Shown here piece by piece: positions 17,401 to 25,172 of a stretch of 62,478 nt of DNA. Under the pieces are notes generated by a model, which ran no database searches, was not told the DNA's origin, and worked only from the letters and a program-made list of their open reading frames with translations. Every line of letters starts with the position of its first letter. The first letter of the stretch is position 1. Made by a program: the position numbers and the translations under genes. The stretch is taken from positions 1 through 62,478 of the forward strand of contig LAZY01000024.1 in assembly GCA_001013295.1 (NCBI GenBank), read 5' to 3'. The stretch is from Chryseobacterium indologenes. GTDB taxonomy: Bacteria; Bacteroidota; Bacteroidia; Flavobacteriales; Weeksellaceae.

Positions 17401-20400
17401 ACCAATGCAGCAAATGCCGGTACTCTTACAGACGGACAGTTTCTTCTTGCCGGAGATAACGGTCTGAAGCAGGTGCTAAACACACCATTGGCATACACGG
17501 CTGGCTCTAATGGAGTTACCAATTACCGTTTCGAATCTATCTGGAAAGTACAAAATACCAATTCGATAGGAACAGTAACGGTTGCATGGCCTAAAGGCGT
17601 GAACAACCTTTATCTGGTACAGTCTGCTGATGAAACTTTTGACGGAACCGATACCTTTAGCCCAATGGTTACTGAGGTTACGGTAAACGGAGTAGTATAT
17701 AATACTGCCAATGTAACTTTAGCCAACGGACAGTATTTTACCTTTGCAGGTTACCTGAATGCTCCGGGAGGGGTGGTTTCTTCTCTTTGGTATCGTGCAG
17801 ATAAAAATCTGACTCCGGTGAATGGTGCTGTAACTTCGTGGAAAGACTATTCTGCGGGTGCAATTACCATTACACCTAATTTAGCTACTACAACCTCAGC
17901 ACCTACGGCAACAAACGGAACAGGATTGAATCTTAACTTTAACCCGGGAGTAACATTCGTACCGGCAAATGCGTTAGGAAATTCATCTGTACTCAATGCT
18001 GTTTCCAGTACCAATTATTCGATATATACCAGCACAACACCAGTTACCGGATCAGGTTATGATAGGGTTGTAGGATTAAATTATTCTGCACTTGCGGGAG
18101 GTAATAAGTATGACAGCCCGGGGATTGCAGCCGTTAATATCAATATGAGGGACAATGCGGCAGGTTCTCATATCAATGCAGCTGTAACACCTGTTGCTGC
18201 TCAGTATGCTCAACTAAGTAATACAACTATCGTAAGAAACAGCTTTACCAGCAATCAGTTCCAAAGAGCATTGAACGGTGCAGCTGCTATTTCAACGATG
18301 ACAATGGCTCCAGCCCTTACTACCTGGCCGGATGGAGGCTTCCTGTTGGGAAGAAATGCCAATGATGGTGGTGATGACAACGGTACAGGAATGACAATGT
18401 CTGAAACCATAGTCTTCGATAAAGCACTTACAGCAAATGAAATCAACAGAGTAGATTCTTATCTGGCTATAAAAGGAGGTATTACTCTTGATATGACAAG
18501 TACTCCGAACTATCTCAGCAGTAATTCTCTTTCTGTATGGACATCCGGAAACAATACAGGATATAATAACAATATCTTTGGTATTGCCAATGATAAAGTA
18601 TCTGATCTGAATCAAATGCAGTCTAACAGTATCAATCCGGGACAAAAGTTAATTATTGGAGCAGGAAGTTCATTGGCGAACACCAATGCAGCCAATACCA
18701 ATACCCTGACTGACGGACAGTTTCTGATGACCGGAGATAATGGTCTTAAACAAAGCCTTACAGTACCATTGTCTTACACAGCAGGTTCTAACGGTGTCGT
18801 AAATTTCCGTTTTGAATCGATCTGGAAAGCTCAGAACACTAACAGTATAGGAACTGTAACAGTTGCATGGCCTAAAGAGTTAGCGAATTTATATCTGGTA
18901 CAATCATCAGACGCCGTTTTTGACGGAACTGATTCCTTTACTCCAATGACGACGGAGGTTACCGTAAATGGAGTAGTGTACAATACGGCGAATGTAACAT
19001 TAGCCAATGGACAGTATTTCACTTTTGCAGGTTTTGCACAGGGACCTGGAGGAGTTATAGATGTTGATTTCTGGGTGAAATCCGACGATGCAGGAACAAT
19101 TTCTACAGCATGGAAAGACAACTCCATCAATGCAGATAATATCCCGAACGTAGGAGGGGTAACATTATCAGCAGCGGACAGAAACCACAATTTCTATCCT
19201 TATACAACTGGGTATACTTCTGGTAAGTATTTCCATAACAACACTTCTAAGATGAACCCGTTAGGTAATGTGGAATTTCCTAATATCAATACCTCTATTT
19301 TCTCCGCGGTAAGACCTACAACTCTTGCTGCCGGACGTATTATCGGAATAGATAATGATGCTGCCAATGCTGCCGAACCCGGAGTTTCTATTACCTCAGC
19401 CGGAAACCCAAGACAATATGAATTTTGGAATACAACAACATCATCAGATTTCTCTACGCCTTTTAATATCGGGCAGTCTAATGTATTTTCGGCATTAGCC
19501 AACAATACGGTAGCTAACGGAGGAACTTCTGCCATTGCCGGAGGAGAAAAGCGATTAGGACTTAACGGTTCTTATCAAGCCTTTTCTGGTTTTGCTGCAG
19601 CCAATAAATTCCAGATTTATGGAACAAATCTGAGATTGGGATATGCTACATGGGATGTTTCCGGTGCTTTCCCGGGAGACGTTATGGAGGTTGCATGGTA
19701 CAACCGTACGTTAACGGCTAATGAGCAATCAAGAGTGAACACCTATCTTGCAATTAAGAATGGGGTTACAGCTGCAGAGGATTATCTGGCCTCTAACAAT
19801 AGCACAGTATGGAATATAACCACCAACACAGGGTATAACAACAATATATTCGGTCTGGCAAGGGATAATTCTTCTGCGCTACACCAAAAGCAGGCGGCTA
19901 GTACAGCAGCAGGTCAGCAACTTGTTATTGGTAACGGAACTTCTTTGTTTGATTCCAATATTGCCAATACCAACAGCCTTACAGAGATGCAGTTCCTGAT
20001 GACGGGTGATAATGGTTTGAAACAAAGCCTTACGACACCATTGTCTTATACAGCCGGTTCTAACGGAGCTACCAACTTCCGTTTCGAATCCATCTGGAAA
20101 ACACAAAACTCAGGAAACGTAGGAAGTGTAACGGTGGCATGGCCAAAAGGAGTGAAGAATTTGTATCTGGTACAATCTTCAGATGCTGTTTTTGACGGAG
20201 CCGATACCTTTACTCCAATGACGACTGAGGTTACTGTAAACGGTGTTGTCTATAACACTGCTAATGTTACATTAGCCAATGGACAGTTCTTTACTTTTGC
20301 AGGATTTGGACTTGCCCCTGGAGGGGTTGTAAACAGCCTGTCTTATTGGTACAGAGCAGATAAAAATGCTGTCAATACAGGTGCAGGGACAGACGTGACC

Positions 20401-21972
20401 GCTTGGACGGATATATGGAACGGAACTACTGTTGCACAAAAAGTAAGCAATGCCTTACCGAAATACGCACAAGGTGCTGCTAATTATTTCAACTTCAACC
20501 CAGGGATTAATTTTACAGCCATTACCCAGACATTAGGTAATACAGATGTACAATCCGTTACCAATACAAGTAATGACATATTTACGGTGACTAAGGAAGG
20601 AATGACCGCACCAAGCAGTCCGAACCCACACTTCCTGAGTATAGGTATGGATAACGTAAATACCACGATCAGCAATTGGGATTATATGGGAATGTATCCT
20701 ACTACCAACGTAATCGAAAGGAGAGTTGTAAACGGTGGTACACAGATGGTTAATTCCAACTTGCTTTACTCTTCTACAATTCCGAGTATCATGTACAACA
20801 CCTTTAGCAATACCACTTTGTCCAGAGGATTGAACGGTGCTGCAAATGCAGCTACTGCAACTTATTCTGCGGTAGGATTGGCTTTGGGTGGACATATATT
20901 CGGAGATACACGTTGGACGGGTAATAACAGTGACAATGGCGGCTTTATCGGTAATCTTGGGGAAACCATTATTTACGGATCAAGTAATCTTACAGCGACT
21001 GAAAGAAGAAAAGTAGACTCTTATCTTGCTATCAAGTATGGAATTACACTGGGACGTGTGAATACGGACCACTACCTTGCCACCGACGAAACCATTGTAT
21101 GGAACGGAACGACGAACACTGCTTATAACAATAATATTTTTGGAGTAACCAGAGATGATATTGAAGCTTTCGAGCAGAAGGTATCAAAAAGTGTTAACGC
21201 AGGAACTGTTCTTACGGTAGCGACTATTAATGATTTTGCTTCTCCTAACCAGACTGCGGCAAGAACCGGATTTGCTAATGATAAAACCTATTTCCTTTTA
21301 GGAGATAATAACATCACTGCGACACCGCTTGTTAATCTTACCGTTGCCGGGAATACCATGAAAAGAATCCAGAGAGCCTGGTTATCTCAACGTCTGAACA
21401 ATACGGGAGTTTTATATTTCGAAGCTGATCTATCAGCTTACGGAGCGACTTTCACAGCAGGAAACAGTATTCAGATGATCGTAGCAGATGATGCTGCCTT
21501 TACAACGAATGTTAAACTTGTACCTGGAGTATTTACAGGAGGAAAATGGGTGTTTGCCGATGATTTCAATCCGGACAATGTACTAAGGTATATCACTTTC
21601 GTTGAAGGTAAAACGTATTGCTACAAGCCGGGAGCTACTGCTACAGCAGGTAATCCTGCATTGTCTACGAAAGTGGGAATTACTTCTCTCGGAAGAGCAG
21701 GACTAGGAAATACTGACAATTGGCCAATGGTAAGAAAAGGCGGTTGGATGGCTCTGGAAGCAAAAACCAAAGGTTTTGTTCCTAATAAAGTCAAATTCAA
21801 CGCAGCTAACCAGCCTGTTGCAGCTGATGGAGTAACACCTGTTATTATCATTCCTGTAGAAGGGATGTTGCTATATGATACAACCAACAAATGTATGAAG
21901 ATATACACCCAAAAAGAAGGGGATGCTTCTTCAGCATGGCATTGTATCACGACGCAGACCTGTCCTGATTAA
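14479..21972 (+). CDS. Giant repetitive surface protein, 2497 aa
   Basis: The signal peptide runs from MKKQNLFLFLLL to ILYAQ. The N-terminal ~650 aa hold PKD/REJ-like modules; GNATICGTSYTLQG ... WTLVSKPSGAPDPVI near the start and AGSAQTLIGTSQTTFNGN near 570-660 are two copies. From about 660 to 2375 there are four ~425-aa units. Each has a LamG/concanavalin-like half (WYRADKN ... RVDSYLAIKYG) and a second half (YNNNIFG.ARD ... GDNGLKQ ... FRFESIWK ... TVAWPK ... VNGVVYNTANVTLANG). The end is not a recognisable T9SS sorting domain. Instead it is a ~100-aa module (KVGITSLGRAGL, GGWMALEAKTKGFV, EGMLLYDTTNKCMKIY, W-C ... TCPD) shared with the 350-aa protein at 60725. It is probably a surface adhesin; that role is inferred. 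Confidence 0.75.
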   Translation: MKKQNLFLFLLLFLGNMILYAQCSVNAGGNATICGTSYTLQGSSSGSTGGPPVWTLVSKPSGAPDPVISNVNSLTPNVTGMTAPGNYVFQVAQNCSPSGSASSQVTITAPGDVATFTAGTDITNVPATTGTVTLNGIVPAGYTASWSAYNIYRWQRSSIKNMQNAMFSSTTSATTTFSLIKKADHDIDPAYLVTLRITSTLNPNCWYEKSITVRFIPNPQIVPALSSSRCVSSSGGSSHFVSLQSTSPIFSQGYSSTPGSSGNFGTTITMAVNSQPAGGNIVYSDIHDGNIYLGGITVPGVYKFTLTVSNAAGSYTTPEITYTFNGIQPNHPSFLVASRPEQMMIYDSGDSGGEVHCNFAGQTTPITFLFTLNPSDPTSLITKTTNKGTIPPGGVPSIVDAGAGTANRSAIITPPAGGWRVGTYAFTVSTSNGTCNISQSYYIHISDGNRSNATVPNTTVCYPGSGIVTATIPLPAVYKGVPNSSYLQDFDGRYRLTLVSKPSGAANPTFEPYANTLFTNASTTISNLDTQGEYVFKIKADTYVPTVGAFLDKEYACSGASLEGTFSVFVSGQVGANAGSAQTLIGTSQTTFNGNNPGVATGAWTLLSKPSGATDPVIVTPSAYNTNVTGFNTPGVYTFRWTVTTGNCASTSDLTVTVAAPAPGGVTAAVWYKADAGVYSNAGTTAAADNTAVQQWNDQMGTGYHLVQATAAQKPTFSNQTTLANFNPTVTFISAGHGVGQGGFMAADPGTGNAIINRAQGSIYIAGKMTTLGAAGLAGFDQTMDYPGLHISNNATTDKLLFYTAGSGYTTLSTNLFAAKRPFVAGSSWLNAAGSTAAYTLAKAWLDGNESVYNNTDINVNTTDNATTRVFRIGRDTNWGSHDGQMNEAIVFANPLSASEKARVDSYLSVKWGSTLLGDYVNSTSGIIWNYIAAYQNNILGIARDNLSTLYQKQSRSENPNQQLIIGAGSSLANTNAANAGTLTDGQFLLAGDNGLKQVLNTPLAYTAGSNGVTNYRFESIWKVQNTNSIGTVTVAWPKGVNNLYLVQSADETFDGTDTFSPMVTEVTVNGVVYNTANVTLANGQYFTFAGYLNAPGGVVSSLWYRADKNLTPVNGAVTSWKDYSAGAITITPNLATTTSAPTATNGTGLNLNFNPGVTFVPANALGNSSVLNAVSSTNYSIYTSTTPVTGSGYDRVVGLNYSALAGGNKYDSPGIAAVNINMRDNAAGSHINAAVTPVAAQYAQLSNTTIVRNSFTSNQFQRALNGAAAISTMTMAPALTTWPDGGFLLGRNANDGGDDNGTGMTMSETIVFDKALTANEINRVDSYLAIKGGITLDMTSTPNYLSSNSLSVWTSGNNTGYNNNIFGIANDKVSDLNQMQSNSINPGQKLIIGAGSSLANTNAANTNTLTDGQFLMTGDNGLKQSLTVPLSYTAGSNGVVNFRFESIWKAQNTNSIGTVTVAWPKELANLYLVQSSDAVFDGTDSFTPMTTEVTVNGVVYNTANVTLANGQYFTFAGFAQGPGGVIDVDFWVKSDDAGTISTAWKDNSINADNIPNVGGVTLSAADRNHNFYPYTTGYTSGKYFHNNTSKMNPLGNVEFPNINTSIFSAVRPTTLAAGRIIGIDNDAANAAEPGVSITSAGNPRQYEFWNTTTSSDFSTPFNIGQSNVFSALANNTVANGGTSAIAGGEKRLGLNGSYQAFSGFAAANKFQIYGTNLRLGYATWDVSGAFPGDVMEVAWYNRTLTANEQSRVNTYLAIKNGVTAAEDYLASNNSTVWNITTNTGYNNNIFGLARDNSSALHQKQAASTAAGQQLVIGNGTSLFDSNIANTNSLTEMQFLMTGDNGLKQSLTTPLSYTAGSNGATNFRFESIWKTQNSGNVGSVTVAWPKGVKNLYLVQSSDAVFDGADTFTPMTTEVTVNGVVYNTANVTLANGQFFTFAGFGLAPGGVVNSLSYWYRADKNAVNTGAGTDVTAWTDIWNGTTVAQKVSNALPKYAQGAANYFNFNPGINFTAITQTLGNTDVQSVTNTSNDIFTVTKEGMTAPSSPNPHFLSIGMDNVNTTISNWDYMGMYPTTNVIERRVVNGGTQMVNSNLLYSSTIPSIMYNTFSNTTLSRGLNGAANAATATYSAVGLALGGHIFGDTRWTGNNSDNGGFIGNLGETIIYGSSNLTATERRKVDSYLAIKYGITLGRVNTDHYLATDETIVWNGTTNTAYNNNIFGVTRDDIEAFEQKVSKSVNAGTVLTVATINDFASPNQTAARTGFANDKTYFLLGDNNITATPLVNLTVAGNTMKRIQRAWLSQRLNNTGVLYFEADLSAYGATFTAGNSIQMIVADDAAFTTNVKLVPGVFTGGKWVFADDFNPDNVLRYITFVEGKTYCYKPGATATAGNPALSTKVGITSLGRAGLGNTDNWPMVRKGGWMALEAKTKGFVPNKVKFNAANQPVAADGVTPVIIIPVEGMLLYDTTNKCMKIYTQKEGDASSAWHCITTQTCPD
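17380..20305 (+). repeat. Tandem 1272-bp repeats inside the giant surface gene
   Basis: The segments at about 17380-17755, 18655-19030 and 19925-20300 are highly similar at DNA level. Each encodes GSSLANTNAAN through VTLANGQYFTFAG. They are spaced by exactly 1272 nt (424 codons). The intervening LamG-like halves are much more diverged. This suggests recombination or gene conversion keeps the second halves alike. Confidence 0.8.
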
Positions 21973-22037
21973 TTGATCAGATAGATCAGTTATTTCTCTG
22001 AACATTCAAAGAAATAATAAGATCAGAACCTATATAT

Positions 22038-22077
22038 AGCCTTGTTGAGGCATTGATTCTCAACAAGGCTCTTTTAA
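22038..22077 (+). terminator. Intrinsic terminator
   Basis: A 12-bp perfect stem (22038-22049 with 22059-22070), 9-nt loop, followed by CTTTT. It lies 66 bp after the giant surface gene. Confidence 0.8.
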
Positions 22078-22150
22078 AAAACAGCATAATACTGAAAAAA
22101 TACCCTCTCTGATATTCATCGGATTCAATTCTGGGTATACCAATTATATA

Positions 22151-22759
22151 ATGGATAATAGTTATAATAATATAGCAGGTAGAGATACAGGAAGACTTAT
22201 TGCGATAAGTGATGCTGTATTTGGGGTAGCAATGACACTTTTGGTACTGGAAATAAAAGTACCTGAGGTGAAAGGAAAAGATAAAGAACTGATGATGGCT
22301 TTCTTGGGACTTTTACCAAAATTCATGGTCTACTTTCTGAGTTTTATGACGGCCGGTATCTTTTGGATGGGTCAGTCTGCTCAGTTTGATCATATCAGGA
22401 AAAGTGACCGGAATCTTAGTTGGATCACCCTGCTGTTTCTCCTGTTTGTTGCCGTATTACCTTTTACCACAGCTTTCTTAGGAGATTATCTGGATCATAA
22501 ATTTGCTCTGGGGCTGTATTGGTTCAATATCTTTTTACTGGGCCTTATCCTGTATATCAATTGGAGCTATGCAGAAAGAAAAGGACTGGTTTCCGATGCA
22601 GACAAACAAATCGGAACCGCCATCAAGAGAAGGATTGTAACCGCTCAGACCCTCTATCTTTTGGGTGCTCTTTTAGGACTGATTAATCCTTATTGGGGTA
22701 TAGGGGTTATCATCATCATTCAGTTGAATTATGCTTTTGCTGTCATTTCAAACAAATAA
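22151..22759 (+). CDS. TMEM175/DUF1211 family membrane protein
   Basis: 202 aa with about six hydrophobic segments. Near residue 17 it has ISDAVFGVAMTLLVLEIKVP, the first-helix signature of bacterial TMEM175 (DUF1211) proteins, which are usually FSDxVFAIAxTLLVLxIxxP. Characterised members are potassium channels that form tetramers, unlike classical P-loop channels. The first residue of the motif is Ile instead of Phe here, a small departure at a pore-gate position. It is monocistronic after a terminator. Confidence 0.8.
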   Translation: MDNSYNNIAGRDTGRLIAISDAVFGVAMTLLVLEIKVPEVKGKDKELMMAFLGLLPKFMVYFLSFMTAGIFWMGQSAQFDHIRKSDRNLSWITLLFLLFVAVLPFTTAFLGDYLDHKFALGLYWFNIFLLGLILYINWSYAERKGLVSDADKQIGTAIKRRIVTAQTLYLLGALLGLINPYWGIGVIIIIQLNYAFAVISNK

Positions 22760-22817
22760 ATACTACCGGCTGATAAATAAAAGCCTGTAATATTCCCTTT
22801 TTAAATAGTTATTAATA

Positions 22818-23249
22818 ATGAATTCAAATTTTAGAAATATCCATATCGGAAAGCTTATCAATACCCGGGTGATCGAAACCAATATCGATGTGTCCCGTAT
22901 CTGCAACTTTATGGATTGTACAGAGAGTGAAATAAGAGAAATGTATTTACAGGAAAATCTTCCTACAAATATCCTGTTAAGATGGAGTAAACTATTGGAA
23001 TATGATTTTTTCAGACTATACTCCCAGCATTTAATACTGTATGCTCCTCCCTCAGCTTCGGATAAAGTGAAGGATGGATCCAAACTTCCCAAATTCCGAA
23101 AAAGTATCTATACCCGGGAGATCATTAATTTTGTTATTGAGCTGATCAGTACAGGAGAGAAAACCAAACGCCAGATTGTGGATGAATATGGAATTCCTCA
23201 CAGTACCATAAGCAAATGGGTGTTGAAATATAATAACCGATCATATTAA
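22818..23249 (+). CDS. Two-domain HTH protein, transposase-OrfA-like C-terminus
   Basis: 143 aa. The N-terminal half (NIHIGKLINTRVIETNIDVS, then CNFMDCTESEIREMY) looks like a diverged Cro/XRE-type HTH. LLRWSKLLEYDFFRLYSQHL follows. The C-terminal ~45 aa (INFVIELISTGEKTKRQIVD ... GIPHSTISKWVLKY) is an IS3-OrfA-like homeodomain-type HTH. No transposase catalytic domain, inverted repeats or orfB are nearby, so it is probably a domesticated DNA-binding protein. It is followed after 8 bp by another small HTH gene. I know of many such orphans in Chryseobacterium but not their function. Confidence 0.65.
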   Translation: MNSNFRNIHIGKLINTRVIETNIDVSRICNFMDCTESEIREMYLQENLPTNILLRWSKLLEYDFFRLYSQHLILYAPPSASDKVKDGSKLPKFRKSIYTREIINFVIELISTGEKTKRQIVDEYGIPHSTISKWVLKYNNRSY

Positions 23250-23257
23250 ATCTGATA

Positions 23258-23614
23258 ATGAAAAAAAACTCAATGAAAAAAAATACTCAGCCTAATTATA
23301 AAAGGATCTATTCTGACATTATAGACCGCAAGTTTCCTGATAAGAGGAAAGAGTGTGAAAAATTATTAAATAAAAAACATCTGTCGGTCATCGATATTTT
23401 AGAAATCAATAAAAAGATTTTTGAGAGTACAGATAAAGAGAATGAAAGAATAAATTCCATGCACCGGTCTTACAATGTCTCCGATATTATCAGCGTTCTG
23501 GAATATCAGAAAACAAAAAAGATGAATAATAAGCAGGTGGCCGAACACTTTGGATTGAGCATGAATACCATGACCAAGTGGCGGAGAATATTTCAGGAAT
23601 ACAGAAGAGTCTGA
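23258..23614 (+). CDS. Small HTH protein, KKNTQPNYKRIY family, copy 1
   Basis: 118 aa. A conserved N-terminus (KKNTQPNYKRIYSDIIDRKF) is followed by a Lys-rich helical region (LLNKKHLSVIDILEINKKIF). The C-terminal HTH is MNNKQVAEHFGLSMNTMTKW. The second Met at residue 6 aligns with the start of its paralogue, so the true start may be 23273. It is about 60% identical by eye to the protein at 23817-24155 and belongs to the same HTH cluster as the 143-aa protein 8 bp upstream. DNA binding is inferred from the HTH. Confidence 0.65.
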   Translation: MKKNSMKKNTQPNYKRIYSDIIDRKFPDKRKECEKLLNKKHLSVIDILEINKKIFESTDKENERINSMHRSYNVSDIISVLEYQKTKKMNNKQVAEHFGLSMNTMTKWRRIFQEYRRV

Positions 23615-23816
23615 TATTACAGTGAAACTTTATTCTTTACTAAAGGAATGAAAATATTTTACAATAAAGAAATCCTGTGATTTGAATGCATTGCGGGATT
23701 TTCATATAGAGCCGCTCAAGACTGTACATACAAAAAAGAATCTGGAAATACGAAGAGAGTTTAAAAAAAATACTCAATCTATAATGACAACGTAACTCTT
23801 TAAGAGCTGAATACAC

Positions 23817-24155
23817 ATGATGAAAAAAAATACGCAACCCAACTACAAACGTATCTATTCTGATATTATCGATCAGAAGTTTCCCCATAAGAAGGCGGAA
23901 TGTCAGAAATTATTAAATAAAAAAAATCTGTCAAGTATAGATATTTTAAAACTTAATAAAAAAGTTTTTGGTTTCACAGATCAGGAATTGGAAAAGGAGA
24001 GCCAAAAACACCGTTCCTACAATACCGCAGACATCTTTAATATATTAGACTATCAGAAAAATCATAAAATGAATAACCACCAGGTGGCAAGGCATTTTGG
24101 TACAAGCCGGAATACCATTGCCAAATGGAAAAAGATATTTGATTATTATAACTAA
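23817..24155 (+). CDS. Small HTH protein, KKNTQPNYKRIY family, copy 2
   Basis: 112 aa; tandem paralogue of the gene at 23258 with the same layout. The N-terminus is MMKKNTQPNYKRIYSDIIDQ, the middle is LLNKKNLSSIDILKLNKK, and the HTH is MNNHQVARHFGTSRNTIAKW. The 200-bp gap from copy 1 suggests a separate transcript. The N-terminal block is more conserved than the middle, which hints at a functional interaction surface beyond DNA binding. Known only as uncharacterised HTH or transposase-like proteins. Confidence 0.65.
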   Translation: MMKKNTQPNYKRIYSDIIDQKFPHKKAECQKLLNKKNLSSIDILKLNKKVFGFTDQELEKESQKHRSYNTADIFNILDYQKNHKMNNHQVARHFGTSRNTIAKWKKIFDYYN

Positions 24156-24249
24156 TCTGGAACAGGAGAACAACCTATAATCCTGATGGAATCTTATGTT
24201 GGAATTCTTATTTTTGCAAAGAATAGTGACTCAATTGTCTCTTCTTAAT

Positions 24250-24948
24250 ATGACCGATATATTTTCTGATAATGCTCAAATAGGAGTGGTTTCTACTTTT
24301 TCCGAACTTGTCAATACCCGTTTCGGGGGAGCTATGAATGCTATTTGCTGGCATAGAAATTTAGCCGGAGATTTTAAAGAAATAGTGTCCATGCTTCAGT
24401 TAAAAGAGAATATTACAGAGGTTTCTAAAGAAGACCTTATAGCATTGCAGCTATCTCAAGAGGGAAGTATTGCACGGGATATTATCCTCAATGATTTACA
24501 GCTGTTAACAGATTTCGGGGCACTCCCTTCACTTAACTTACTGAAATGCTATGAGCGGGATGATGAGCTGGATTTCATTTCAACAGATGTATATTCTTAT
24601 CATGTGGACCGTTCACCTATCGGTACAGATACTTTTTTATGTACATATCACGGGGCTGCCAGCGATATTCTTCCAAATGATCAGGTAGAACAAAAAATTC
24701 TGATTCCGGAAATCAGGGAAAAGCTAAGAGCATTGCATGATGGTCCCGAAGAGGAATTTGAAGACTTTCTGAAAGACTATTTCTTCGATTTGCATTATCA
24801 GCCCAAACCCAATGCAAAACCTGTCAATTTAGGATTAGGGCATCTTTGGCGTTTGGCAGTAGATCACCCTGCGCAGGAGGTTTTACCCTGTGTACACAGA
24901 GCTCCGGTTGAACATGATGCTGAATATAGGCTGCTTCTGATTTGCTAG
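24250..24948 (+). CDS. DUF1826-like conserved protein
   Basis: About 232 aa from the ATG at 24250 (MTDIFSDNAQ). An ATG at 24196 would add 18 hydrophobic residues that look like upstream DNA. Features are SYHVDRSPIGTDTFLCTYHG in the middle (His, Asp and Cys that could bind a metal) and a C-terminal LPCVHRAPVEHDAEYRLLLI. The His-plus-TY-G and HR-P ... RLLL blocks resemble DUF1826, a family sometimes found with zinc-homeostasis genes. No such partner is adjacent here. Function unknown. Confidence 0.5.
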   Translation: MTDIFSDNAQIGVVSTFSELVNTRFGGAMNAICWHRNLAGDFKEIVSMLQLKENITEVSKEDLIALQLSQEGSIARDIILNDLQLLTDFGALPSLNLLKCYERDDELDFISTDVYSYHVDRSPIGTDTFLCTYHGAASDILPNDQVEQKILIPEIREKLRALHDGPEEEFEDFLKDYFFDLHYQPKPNAKPVNLGLGHLWRLAVDHPAQEVLPCVHRAPVEHDAEYRLLLIC

Positions 24949-25094
24949 AGAATACCAGACGGAAATTTATTTCAGATTTTCATATAATAGATCATCTGCG
25001 TTGTTTCAGGTTGTTTTAAATAGTATTGTATTCAAAAAATAATTATTAATTTAAATCTGTTATTCATATAGTGTTTTTAATGATATTGTAATAA

Positions 25095-25123
25095 TTGGTT
25101 TGCCCGGAATATACATATATTTG
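25095..25123 (+). promoter_or_regulatory. Probable promoter of the TPR/AraC gene
   Basis: TTGG at 25095-25098 (weak -33) and a perfect TATATTTG -7 box at 25116-25123, 50 bp before the start codon at 25173. A better TTTG at 25099-25102 is too close for normal spacing. Confidence 0.35.
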
Positions 25124-25172
25124 TAAAGACTCTTCTTAAACAAATACCCATCGAACTTCAAATTTAAAGAGT

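Noticed and set aside
14479..21972. T9SS type A sorting domain at the end of the giant protein
   Set aside because: The last 100 residues lack the PNP...G.Y.V pattern and end in a Cys-containing module instead.
22763..23092. 109-aa minus-strand ORF
   Set aside because: Antisense to the 143-aa HTH protein, which has clear domain patterns; the antisense product has none.
24196..24249. Upstream start for the DUF1826-like protein
   Set aside because: Adds a hydrophobic prefix (MLEFLFLQRIV) not expected for this cytoplasmic-type protein; the ATG at 24250 fits better.
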